DNA from: Delphinapterus leucas
Lineage: Eukaryota > Chordata > Mammalia > Artiodactyla > Monodontidae
Assembly (NCBI RefSeq): GCF_002288925.2
Contig: NW_022098026.1
Location: 18,679,823-18,743,822 of the forward strand
Direction: 5' to 3'
Length of the DNA: 64,000 nt
Below the pieces are notes generated by a model. It was given only the letters and a program-made list of their open reading frames with translations, did no database searches and was not told where the DNA came from. Shown piece by piece: positions 56,258 through 64,000 of this stretch. The stretch's first letter is position 1. Every line of letters begins with the position of its first letter. Position numbers and translations under genes: made by a program.

Positions 56258-56679
56258 AAGAGTATTTTTCTTTATTGCTGTTCTACTCTCAAAATATTTG
56301 TCATGATAATGAGTTGGTTAGATACATAATTTATGAATGTCATAACTTGACTAGCTGACTGACAGCCATAACTATATAGTCTTAAACGTATCATACTTGA
56401 TATAGTCTCAGCCAGAATATATGTATACTCTTGATTGGAAGCATGGTTGTTCAGGTTCATTTCTTCTGAAATTAAGTGTCAGGCTTTTAGAAGTTATCTT
56501 AATAGTAAATGATTCTCAGTTCAGATGTCTAGAATTAAGGTCTGAAAATAAAAAGCAATTTAAAGAAATTCAAAATAGCTTTGACCATTGAGCAGTTCTA
56601 GAAACAGCTAGTAAAATTTTCAGTCTTAATATATAAAGAAGCTTGGTTAAAAAATCAACTAATATCACTTTATTTACAT

Positions 56680-56870
56680 TTATTGAGCGCTTACCATGCA
56701 CCAAGCTCAGTGCTAAATGCTTTTATATACATTATCTCATGGGCTCTTTATAGTAATACTATAAAATAAGTCCATATCCCATCTCTGTTTTTCTGTTGAA
56801 AACTGAGGCTAATGGAAATTAAGTTGCTAGTAAGTGTTATGATTCAAACTCAGTTCAGCCAATTTAAGAA
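56680..56870 (-). repeat. MIR
   Basis: atttattgagcgcttaccat, ctcagtgctaaatgctttta, cattatctcatgggctcttt and gaaaactgaggctaatgg match the MIR core in antisense. Confidence 0.75.
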
Positions 56871-57101
56871 CCTTAGAAGTAATATGCATGCATCTGATTC
56901 AACTTGAAGTTCTGAGTTTATATTAAAGATATTATTTCCTTAGACTTCTAAATTCTACTAAATAACAATTTCCCTTATTATTTTTATATTAAGATTTGAT
57001 GTGCATGTAAGGTTTAATATAGTTTTGTGACTTGAGAACATTGTTACTGTTGTTGACATCTTAATAGGCTCTCTTCAAACAAATTCCAATTCCATAGTAT
57101 C

Positions 57102-57312
57102 TTTTTTTTTTTTTTTTTTTGCGGTACGGGGGCCTCTCACTGTTGTGGCCTCTCCCGTTGTGGGGCACAGGCTCTGGACGCGCAGGCTTAGCGGCCATGG
57201 CTCACGGGCCTAGCCACTCCGCGGTATGTGGGATCTTTCCGGACCGGGGCACGAACCCGTGTCCCCTGCATCGGCAGGCGGACTCTCAACCACTGCGCCA
57301 CCAGGGAAGCCC
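57102..57312 (-). repeat. CHR-2-like SINE, antisense
   Basis: T19 tail, gcggtacgggggcctctcac, CpG-rich body and head ending caccagggaagccc. Perfect duplication ccatagtatctt on both sides; a young-looking copy. Confidence 0.95.
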
Positions 57313-58949
57313 CATAGTATCTTGCTTTAAGTAATCCTGTGGTAGTCATTTTAGGCTTAAGAATAAAAAAGTAATTAGGAAATTATCTTTGAGAGAATTT
57401 ACAGTAAAATACCTTTAAGTAATAATTTCTTCTAATGTTAATATTTTATTTATAGATTGTTATTTATATGGAACTATTTAATAAAGTTACTATTATCTAA
57501 AACAGATTACAATGATTTAATTTCTTAAGGCCTTGCAACATAGTTTACATATACCTAGTATCTGAGATGTTTATGTAGTAAAGTTTATTACTGTCTTCCA
57601 TATTGCCTACAAAACTATCTTAAATTTCATAAAGAATTAAGTAAAATATTGCACTTATTTAGTTCTTCTATCACCCCATTTTAGGATAGTGCATAAATTT
57701 AATTTGAATTATGTAGTGACTTTTGTGATAGTGATCTGTTTTGGTCATTTTCAGAGACATTTTGTTCAGAAATAGAAAACATTTTAGGATTTATGAAAAA
57801 AATTTCATAGTCCTGGTATAATTTTATCTTCATAAAACCTTTATTCCACATGTACTTTTCAAATCTTTGCTACTTTCTAGTTTTATCTTTAGAACTTTTC
57901 ATATGTAATTAATCCTATTAGAGTCACTTCTGTGGAATGTTTCTGATTGTCATTATTACAGGGAGGAAAAAATGTCTTGAGGATACTGTTGTACAAAAAT
58001 GTACAATCAATGTAACAATACATATTTGGTAACAGAGGTGTTAAATGTACAAAAGTATTTTTTAAAAACCAACTCTGTAAAAAAGTCTTTTATAACATCA
58101 CATTCTGGCATAGCACTCTAGTCAACTATTTTAAATTTTTTGAATATCTGTTTTTCATAATAACAAAAAGATAACATGAATAAACAAATTTAATGATAGA
58201 AAAGTAATTCTTTAGTAAGATATATGTTGATAATTATATGACTACTGTTAAAATCTTACTATTACAAAGGTGCCATATATCAATGTTTAGTGTCTTGTTT
58301 CTGGATCTGTTTCCAAACGTATCAGCTGTTTTGAGGAGGCATAACAAAATACTATCTGCTTTGAATTCATTCAATGACAAAAATTTTTAAAGCTTTGTTT
58401 TCATTGTGCATGTTCTTACAGGCAAAAGAAATATTTATAATAATCATTTTTATTTGTAACCATATAGTTAAATTATGTATATTTGGTGACAGAAGCTGTA
58501 GAAATTCATATTATCAAGATGTGATTTTATATATGTTGCGAGCGGGAAGGGACAGCTCATGTAGAAACATATCTGAACATCTTAAAATTTGCTATTATTT
58601 AAAGCATACTATTAAATATAGTATAGTACTATAATAATAGTGTAGTACTATTAGCATACTACACTTATCTTTCATACTTGTGATCAGTATCCTTGATTGG
58701 GATCCAGTCATATCAAAATTCTAGAGAGAAAGCATTCTCCAATCTTGAAATGCTTACATTTTTCTTTAAGACCTGTGTGTTTTTGATTGACTTTTAGTGT
58801 GGGTAAGAGAAAGTTATTGCCATCATTGAAACTTTGTTGTCTTTTTCTGTATTATTAATGATTATATGTTTTTTCTGAGTTTTTTCTTTCTTGAGTGAAT
58901 TGTAACGTTTTTATTTTTCAATGCAGTGATTAATAGTACTGAAAATCCT

Positions 58950-59110
58950 ATAAAATACCTGATAATTACATATATTAGGCACTTACCAAACACTGTGTTA
59001 AATACTTTTTGCACATTTCTCATGGATAATTCACAACATCCCTCTGAGATAGGTCCTATTTCCCTCTTCATGGGGCAAACTCCATCTCATGAAAGAAAAG
59101 AAATATGCAG
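58950..59110 (-). repeat. MIR-like relic
   Basis: aggcacttaccaaacactgt, gttaaatactttttgcacat and ccctctgagataggtcctat follow the MIR order in antisense. Confidence 0.6.
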
Positions 59111-59454
59111 AGAGATAAAGATATAATTTCATTTAATTCAGTTTCAGACATCAGATTTTGAGGTCCCAAATAAAAGTTCCAATGTTCATTTTTAAAATAG
59201 TTTGATTTTCAGACATTGATTCATTTTAGCAAATTTTCAGAGTAAATATTGAATTTTAAAAACACATACTCCCTGCTATTTATGTGAGAAATATTCTGAC
59301 TTGTTCTTCCCTTTTTTTCTGCTTCTTCTTCTTTTTTCCTTCTTTTTTTTTTTAATGCATTGTCCTCAGGATGTTTTTATCTAATTGCCTTTTACAAACT
59401 AAGATATAAGATTCCTTTTTTTTTTATTGGAAACTATTTTCTCCCTATTGACAA

Positions 59455-59700
59455 TATAAAAGGCTACCATTTGTTGTATATGCACTAAATATCAGGTACG
59501 ATGCTCAGTATTTTACTTCATTATCTCAAGGGGTTTTCCCAACAACCTTACAATGGAGGTACTGTAATTATCATCCCATTTTACACATAAGGAAGTTGAG
59601 GTTCAGAGACGTTAAATTACTTGCCCAAGATCAGAAAGTCATTGGTAGAACTGGGATTCAAACATATGTCCATCTGACTCAAGCTTGTGATTTAATTACT
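59455..59700 (-). repeat. MIR
   Basis: attatctcaaggggttttcc, caccttacaatgg-like text, cccattttacacataaggaa, gttaaattacttgcccaag and gaactgggattcaaacatat give a near complete MIR core in antisense. Confidence 0.75.
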
Positions 59701-59804
59701 ACATTATATTACTGCTATAGAATTTTCCGTTTTCTGTGTTTTTCTGTACACAAATGACATTACTCTTTTAAGTAGAATTCAGCAATATGAATATTGTTTT
59801 TCAG

Positions 59805-59950
59805 CTGTGAGTAGCAGAGTGCCCACTGGTTCAAACAGTTCCTCTCAGACGGCAGAATGTCTTACACCTGAGCCCTGTTCGCAGTCTCCAAGCAATGTGG
59901 CTTCCCAGTCTGTGCCTCCTGTGTATCCTTCAGTTGACATCGATGCACAT
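59805..59950 (+). CDS. ANKHD1: ANKHD1 exon 16: inter-block linker
   Basis: 146 nt, entered with CT of a split Ala codon and ending in phase 0 after CAT. It encodes AVSSRVPTGSNSSSQTAECL, a Ser/Thr/Pro-rich segment, and PPVYPSVDIDAH leading into repeat 16. VYPSVDIDAH is the conserved entry to ankyrin block 2. Strong donor gtgagt at 59951. Confidence 0.95.
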
Positions 59951-60178
59951 GTGAGTAGACTGCTTTATTTATTTATTTATTTATTTATTTTTGGCTGTGT
60001 CGGGTCTTAGTTGCAGCATACAGGGTCTTCGTTGTGGCATGCGGGATCTTTCATTGTTGTGCGTGGGCTTCTCTAGTTGTGGTGCGTGGGCTCCAGAGTG
60101 CCCAGGCTCAGTAGTTGTGGCATGTGGGCTCTCTTAGTTGTGGCCCACGGACTCTTAAGGTTTTTTTCCTTTTCCTAG
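59951..60178 (+). other. ANKHD1: Intron 16 (228 nt), mostly an antisense SINE
   Basis: From about 59965 to 60155 it is a CHR-1-like SINE in antisense, lacking the tRNA-like head. Only about 14 nt at the 5' end and 23 nt at the 3' end are not SINE. The 3' tract tttttttccttttcctag (60161-60178) is a strong acceptor. Confidence 0.88.
59965..60155 (-). repeat. CHR-1-like SINE, antisense, head missing
   Basis: (attt)n tail, ggctgtgtcgggtcttag, 'gtagttgtggcatgtgg' blocks, ending in tggcccacggactcttaa without the gggaagtcc head. Either 5' truncation or a later deletion next to the acceptor. Confidence 0.88.
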
Positions 60179-60290
60179 ACTGAAAGCAACCATGACACAG
60201 CATTAACGCTAGCTTGTGCAGGTGGTCATGAAGAACTTGTATCTGTACTCATAGCGCGAGATGCTAAAATTGAACACAGAGACAAAAAAG
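60179..60290 (+). CDS. ANKHD1: ANKHD1 exon 17: ankyrin repeat 16
   Basis: 112 nt starting in phase 0 (ACT GAA AGC) and ending with one G of a Gly codon. It encodes TESNHDTALTLACAGGHEEL, then VSVLIARDAKIEHRDKK: the first repeat of block 2. VSVLIARDAKIEH is ANKHD1-like; ANKRD17 has a different loop here. Donor gtaaga at 60291. Confidence 0.97.
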
Positions 60291-60781
60291 GTAAGAAATG
60301 TTAGTGAGAAATAAAGTTGGAGAGTAATTATATCAGAAAACAATTCATTTTTTACTATCAATAAGTGGTTCCTAGACTATTCAGTGAAAGAATGGGTTCG
60401 CATATTTCAATTAAGAATATCTGGATTTGTTAATCTACAGAGCCAAATTATTCTTCAAAAATTCAAAAATTAGACTGTAGATCATCAAGGAAGCAAGCTG
60501 TGTTTAGCTTTCTCCTTAATCTAAAAGTAGAGCATGCAGAGGTATCAAAGTTTATTATGAGTATAAACTTTAATAATTTCGTTTGACTTAGCATTTTCTT
60601 TTTATCAGGTGTTGATGGGGTTTTGTCACTAACAAATTAGGGTTTAAAGCAGTTTTATGTTAAATGATTATAAGTATCTGCCCTAAAGACCTTTTCCTAC
60701 TAAAATAATAGAGAATTAAAAACAGTGCCTTAATATGTTAAAAAACACAAATTTGACCAAGATTTTTATTTTCTGATTTAG
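60291..60781 (+). other. ANKHD1: Intron 17 (491 nt)
   Basis: AT-rich, no recognised repeat. Acceptor tctgatttag at 60772-60781. Confidence 0.85.
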
Positions 60782-60927
60782 GTTTCACACCTCTGATCCT
60801 GGCAGCAACAGCAGGACATGTTGGAGTTGTTGAAATCCTTTTGGATAAAGGTGGAGACATAGAAGCACAATCTGAACGAACTAAGGATACTCCACTTTCA
60901 TTGGCATGTTCTGGTGGACGTCAGGAA
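60782..60927 (+). CDS. ANKHD1: ANKHD1 exon 18: ankyrin repeats 17 and 18 (first part)
   Basis: 146 nt, entered with GT of a split Gly codon and ending in phase 0 after GAA. It encodes FTPLILAATAGHVGVVEILL (repeat 17), DKGGDIEAQSERTKD and TPLSLACSGGRQE (start of repeat 18). GGD in place of the usual GAD is an ANKHD1 feature. Donor gtatgt at 60928. Confidence 0.97.
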
Positions 60928-61424
60928 GTATGTTAATGTTCATTTTGTAAACACTTTACTTGTATTTTAAATATGCATGTGCTTAGTAATTTAGCTACAT
61001 GAATAAAACTTGCATGTGTTTTGACATGTTCTATATATTAAATTTAATAAGAATAGTAAATGCCCTTTTAAAGAATCTGTTTCTTGCCTTTCAGGCAAAA
61101 TAAAAATTCTCATCATCCTTACGTTTATTGGGATTCAATAGAGCACAGTCCTAACACATGAAATGCAAATTTATCACTCAATAATTGAGGAATAGAAACA
61201 GTAACAACTTGTTATTTCAGTATGATTGGAATTTCATAGCTCTGAATTCCTTGATATGAAATTGAATTCATTTCTGTAGTGCTGATATTTGAATATTTAG
61301 GGTTTAATTAAAATGTTAGGCATTTAGACAAGGAAGTTATAAGTCCCATTTCTTTGTGCTTCCTTCATTATAAGATAGACCCTTGGTGTAAACTAGATTT
61401 CTCTGTTCATATTTTACTTTGTAG
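60928..61424 (+). other. ANKHD1: Intron 18 (497 nt)
   Basis: AT-rich, no recognised repeat. Acceptor ctttgtag at 61417-61424. Confidence 0.85.
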
Positions 61425-61567
61425 GTAGTAGACTTGCTGCTGGCTCGGGGTGCAAATAAAGAACATAGGAATGTGTCTGATTATACACCACTGAGTCTAG
61501 CTGCATCTGGAGGATATGTGAATATCATTAAGATTCTGCTTAATGCCGGGGCAGAAATTAATTCAAG
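61425..61567 (+). CDS. ANKHD1: ANKHD1 exon 19: ankyrin repeats 18 (end) and 19
   Basis: 143 nt starting in phase 0 (GTA GTA GAC) and ending with two bases of an Arg codon (AG|G). It encodes VVDLLLARGANKEHRN (end of repeat 18) and DYTPLSLAASGGYVNIIKIL (repeat 19), then NAGAEINS. Donor gtatct at 61568. Confidence 0.97.
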
Positions 61568-62010
61568 GTATCTATCACCTGTTTATTTTATTACTCATGA
61601 TTAGTAAATTATTACCTTGGAATTAAGTGTTTTCCCCTAAATATTTGGACAGATACCATTTTTAATTAAGTTAGTACTAAAGTTGCAAGGCCAACAGTTA
61701 TTCCTATAATGTGCTTATAAGTAATCAAAGCTTATTTCAGCTAACGTTGCTGTTTTTAAAGAGGTTTCTTTCCAGAAAACACTGTTATATATAGTTGGAA
61801 ATTTATGGCCTCTGCATAGGGATTATGTTTTAAATTGTGAGATTTTCCTAATTCTAATTATTAGTCTAAACAAATAAAATCTATTCATCGGAGTTAGAAA
61901 CCTTTCTTCTTACTGAAGCTTTTTCATTTTTTATGTTCTCTATATGCTTTTTAAGAAAACAATAGGCAACATATTATTTTAATTTTCTAAGCACATTTTC
62001 CCCCCCTTAG
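61568..62010 (+). other. ANKHD1: Intron 19 (443 nt)
   Basis: AT-rich, nothing recognised. A C/T tract (ttttccccccccttag) ends at the acceptor AG 62009-62010. Confidence 0.85.
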
Positions 62011-62224
62011 GACTGGGAGTAAACTAGGTATTTCTCCCCTGATGTTGGCTGCAATGAATGGACATGTTCCTGCAGTGAAACTGCTGCTTGATATGGGTTC
62101 AGACATTAATGCCCAAATAGAGACCAATCGGAACACAGCTCTCACCTTGGCCTGTTTCCAAGGACGAGCAGAAGTAGTGAGTTTGCTTCTGGACCGAAAA
62201 GCCAATGTTGAACATAGGGCAAAG
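62011..62224 (+). CDS. ANKHD1: ANKHD1 exon 20: ankyrin repeats 20 and 21
   Basis: 214 nt, completes the split Arg codon and ends in phase 0 after AAG. It encodes TGSKLGISPLMLAAMNGHVP (repeat 20, then AVKLLLDMGSDINAQ) and NRNTALTLACFQGRAEVVSL (repeat 21). The GSKLG insertion before repeat 20 is a family trait. HVPAV fits ANKHD1. Donor gtaagc at 62225. Confidence 0.97.
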
Positions 62225-62539
62225 GTAAGCATTTTGTAACTTGTCCTCTACTTCAGATATATTTTTAATAGAAAGAGCAACTTAAATTGAATGTACTATT
62301 TTAAATTGTCATAAATTAAAACTGATGCCCCAGTGCAGGACTGGAGAATAGTGCTATACAATGTGTCATTGGCCATTGGTCAGTGGCACACTATCACCAT
62401 TCATGACTTTTATTAAAGGCAGTGAAGAAAAACAGAATCAGTACTTTTTTCCAACTTCAGCCTTGAGTGGCTTGAAGAACTCCTTTAATGAGGCATGTGC
62501 TTACCATTGGTAAAAACCCCAATCAAAAAAATTGCTACA

Positions 62540-63229
62540 GGGACTTCCCTGGTGGCGCAGTGGTTAAGAATCCACCTGCCAATGCAAGGGATATGGGTTG
62601 GATCCCTGGTCCAGGAAGATCCCACATGCCACAGAGCAACTAAGCCTGTGCACCACAACTACTGAGCCCACGCACCACAACTACTGAGGCTGTGCGCCAC
62701 AACTACTGAAGCCCACGTGCCTAGAGCCCGTTCTCCGCAACAAGAGAAGCCACCACAATAAGAAGGCTGTACACCGCAACAAAGAGTAGCCCCTACTCGC
62801 CACAACTAGAGAAAGCCTGCACAGCAACAAAGACCCAATGGAGGGACTTCCCTGGTGACACAGTGGTTAAGAATCCACCTGCCAATGCAGGGAACACGGG
62901 TTCAAGCCCTGGTCTGGGAAGATCCCACATGTGCACCACACTACTGAGCCTGTGCTCTAGAGCTCACAAGCCACAACTACCGAGCCTGTGTGCCACAACT
63001 ACTGAAGCCCACGTGCCTAGAGTCCGTGCTCCGCAACAAGAGAAGCCACCGCGATGAGAAGCCTGCACACCACAACAAAGAGTAGCCCCTGCTGGCCGCA
63101 ACTAGAGAAAGCCCATGTGCAGCAACGAAGACCCAACACAGCCAAAAATAAATAAATAAATTTGTTTAAAAAAAAAAAAAGACCCAGTGCAGCCATAAAT
63201 AAATAAATAAAAGCATGACTATTAAAAAT
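62540..63229 (+). repeat. CHR-1-like SINE (outer), split by an inner SINE
   Basis: gggacttccctggtggcgca head at 62540, body to 62840, and remaining 3' end cagccataaataaataaat at about 63189-63215. Outer duplication aaattgctaca (62529-62539) / aaattgctgca (63230-63240). Confidence 0.92.
62843..63180 (+). repeat. CHR-1-like SINE (inner), inserted in the outer SINE
   Basis: gggacttccctggtgacaca head, full body, gacccaacacagccaaaaat, (aaat)n and an A-tail to 63180. The outer SINE's agacccaatg (62831) reappears as agacccagtg (63180), a target-site duplication. Confidence 0.92.
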
Positions 63230-63937
63230 AAATTGCTGCATAGATTATACAATTAAGACAACTAAAATCTAATCTGACCACGACAGATTACTTTTTGTAT
63301 TACAAGTATTCAGTGTGACCCATTTATCTATTAGAAGTCCTAAAGAAAGCCATATTATTTTGGTAATGATACCAGTAGGAAAAGTCTTCTGGTGAAATGT
63401 TGGAGACTAATGAGCAAAGACACATGCATAAAATTTATAAAATGATATTTTAATCTATTTTACCCAAGTTTGAGCAGCATTTAAGGAGTTTATCCTGGGT
63501 TATTTAGCAAACTGCCTTTTCAGATAGAGTATATTCTAAACAAGATAGAGCATATTCTAAACAAAGTTTTCCCATTGAACATTGTGCCATATTTAATTTT
63601 CTTTTTATTCGTTTTAATATTTCTGTTTGTTGTGCAGAGAAGTTATTGTCTCATGTAAATTTATAACAGTAGAGATGTTATGAAATTGTTTATTTTTTTA
63701 GCATGAAATTGTGTATTTTTTAGCATATTTTTAAAAATTTTTTAGTAAGAGAAATCATTCTAGCATGTCTAACTGAACCTAACAATTTTCACTTGCTGTT
63801 TAGTAAAGCTTAAGAGTGAATGTTGCTTAGCTCTCTTGTGAGAGAAAATCAGAAATAGAATACACTTATAAGTCAATTGTTTCAGTCCCTTAAAGAAATT
63901 AATATAATTTACTCACATAATTTTTTGGTTTAAACAG

Positions 63938-64000
63938 ACTGGTCTTACCCCTTTGATGGAAGCTGCTTCTGGAGGATATGCAGAGGTTGGAAGAGTTCTC
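63938..64000 (+). CDS. ANKHD1: ANKHD1 exon 21, 5' part: ankyrin repeat 22
   Basis: 63 nt visible (21 codons) starting in phase 0 and cut by the window end. It encodes TGLTPLMEAASGGYAEVGRV then L: repeat 22 of the protein. The exon continues beyond the window; repeats 23-25 and the KH domain should follow. Confidence 0.95.

Larger units (their letters stand above)
53552..59804 (+). other. ANKHD1: Intron 15 (6.25 kb)
   Basis: Holds a CA repeat, SINEs at 55513, 56058 and 57102, and MIR relics (56680, 58950, 59455). 53900-54140, 54200-55500 and 57330-58940 show nothing recognised. Acceptor gtttttcag at 59796-59804. Confidence 0.8.
62225..63937 (+). other. ANKHD1: Intron 20 (1.71 kb)
   Basis: Holds two nested CHR-1-like SINEs (62540-63229). 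63245-63920 is AT-rich with nothing recognised. Acceptor taaacag at 63931-63937. Confidence 0.85.
175..64000 (+). other. ANKHD1: ANKHD1 gene, internal part (19 constitutive coding exons plus one alternative)
   Basis: The spliced exons give one open frame of about 1121 codons with 22 ankyrin repeats in two blocks (15 + 7) separated by a linker with a coiled coil. Family knowledge: ANKHD1 (MASK1, orthologue of Drosophila Mask) is a cytoplasmic and nuclear scaffold with 25 ankyrin repeats and one KH domain; it supports receptor tyrosine kinase signalling and YAP/Hippo transcriptional output. The KH domain and the true start codon are outside the window. Paralogue choice: residues AENSHNAGQVDT, SSGGYLDIV and VLIARDAKIEH fit ANKHD1; ANKRD17 differs at each of these. 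Intact splice sites and introns exclude a processed pseudogene. Exon numbers used below assume that the first exon seen is exon 2 and count the alternative exon as exon 10; this numbering is an inference. Confidence 0.95.

Noticed and set aside
175..64000. The gene is ANKRD17 instead of ANKHD1
   Set aside because: The two share most repeats, but SHNAGQVDT, YLDIVKLLLLHDADVNSQ, VLIARDAKIEH, the coiled-coil exon and the short-isoform exon all fit ANKHD1.

Overview
This window is vertebrate nuclear DNA from a mammal, most likely a cetacean. It is AT-rich, has long introns with GT-AG junctions, and is littered with two tRNA-derived SINE types that I recognise as CHR-1-like (long, repeated 'gtagttgtgg' blocks) and CHR-2-like (about 200 bp, body ending 'gcggtacg..' in antisense). 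CHR-2 copies with fresh-looking target-site duplications point to a whale or dolphin. A run of exactly 100 N (13933-14032) shows a draft assembly. There are no bacterial, viral or CRISPR features.

One gene fills the window, read on the + strand: ANKHD1 (MASK1), a large ankyrin-repeat/KH scaffold protein. I placed 19 constitutive coding exons plus one alternative exon. Every junction is GT-AG and all phases agree, giving about 1121 uninterrupted codons (3365 nt). The start codon and exon 1 lie upstream. The window ends inside the exon carrying ankyrin repeat 22, and the KH domain lies downstream. The paralogue ANKRD17 is excluded by paralogue-specific residues such as SHNAGQVDT.

Layout: 175-5923, five exons after a short intron 1 tail (pre-repeat segment, then repeats 1 to 7a). 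5924-15805, a 9.9 kb intron with antisense L1 pieces and a dead sense-strand L1 ORF2 that contains the assembly gap. 15806-20224, repeats 7 to 12. 20225-39273, a 19 kb intron holding an alternative exon at 30679 that can be spliced through or read to a stop at 30778-30780, giving a short KH-less protein. 39274-42513, repeats 13 to 15. 44085-53551, linker and coiled coil, with a large 756 nt exon. 59805-64000, repeats 16 to 22 in closely spaced exons.

The rest is intron and repeats: about 30 SINEs, several L1 pieces, MIR, L2 and MER5-like relics, one short inverted-repeat DNA element and several microsatellites. The points most worth following up are the alternative terminal exon with its own AATAAA, a T37-AG decoy acceptor next to a G-quadruplex motif 35 nt before the coiled-coil exon, head-to-head inverted SINE pairs that could form RNA hairpins, serial and nested SINE insertions, and the assembly gap whose true size can be estimated from a second L1 copy in the window.
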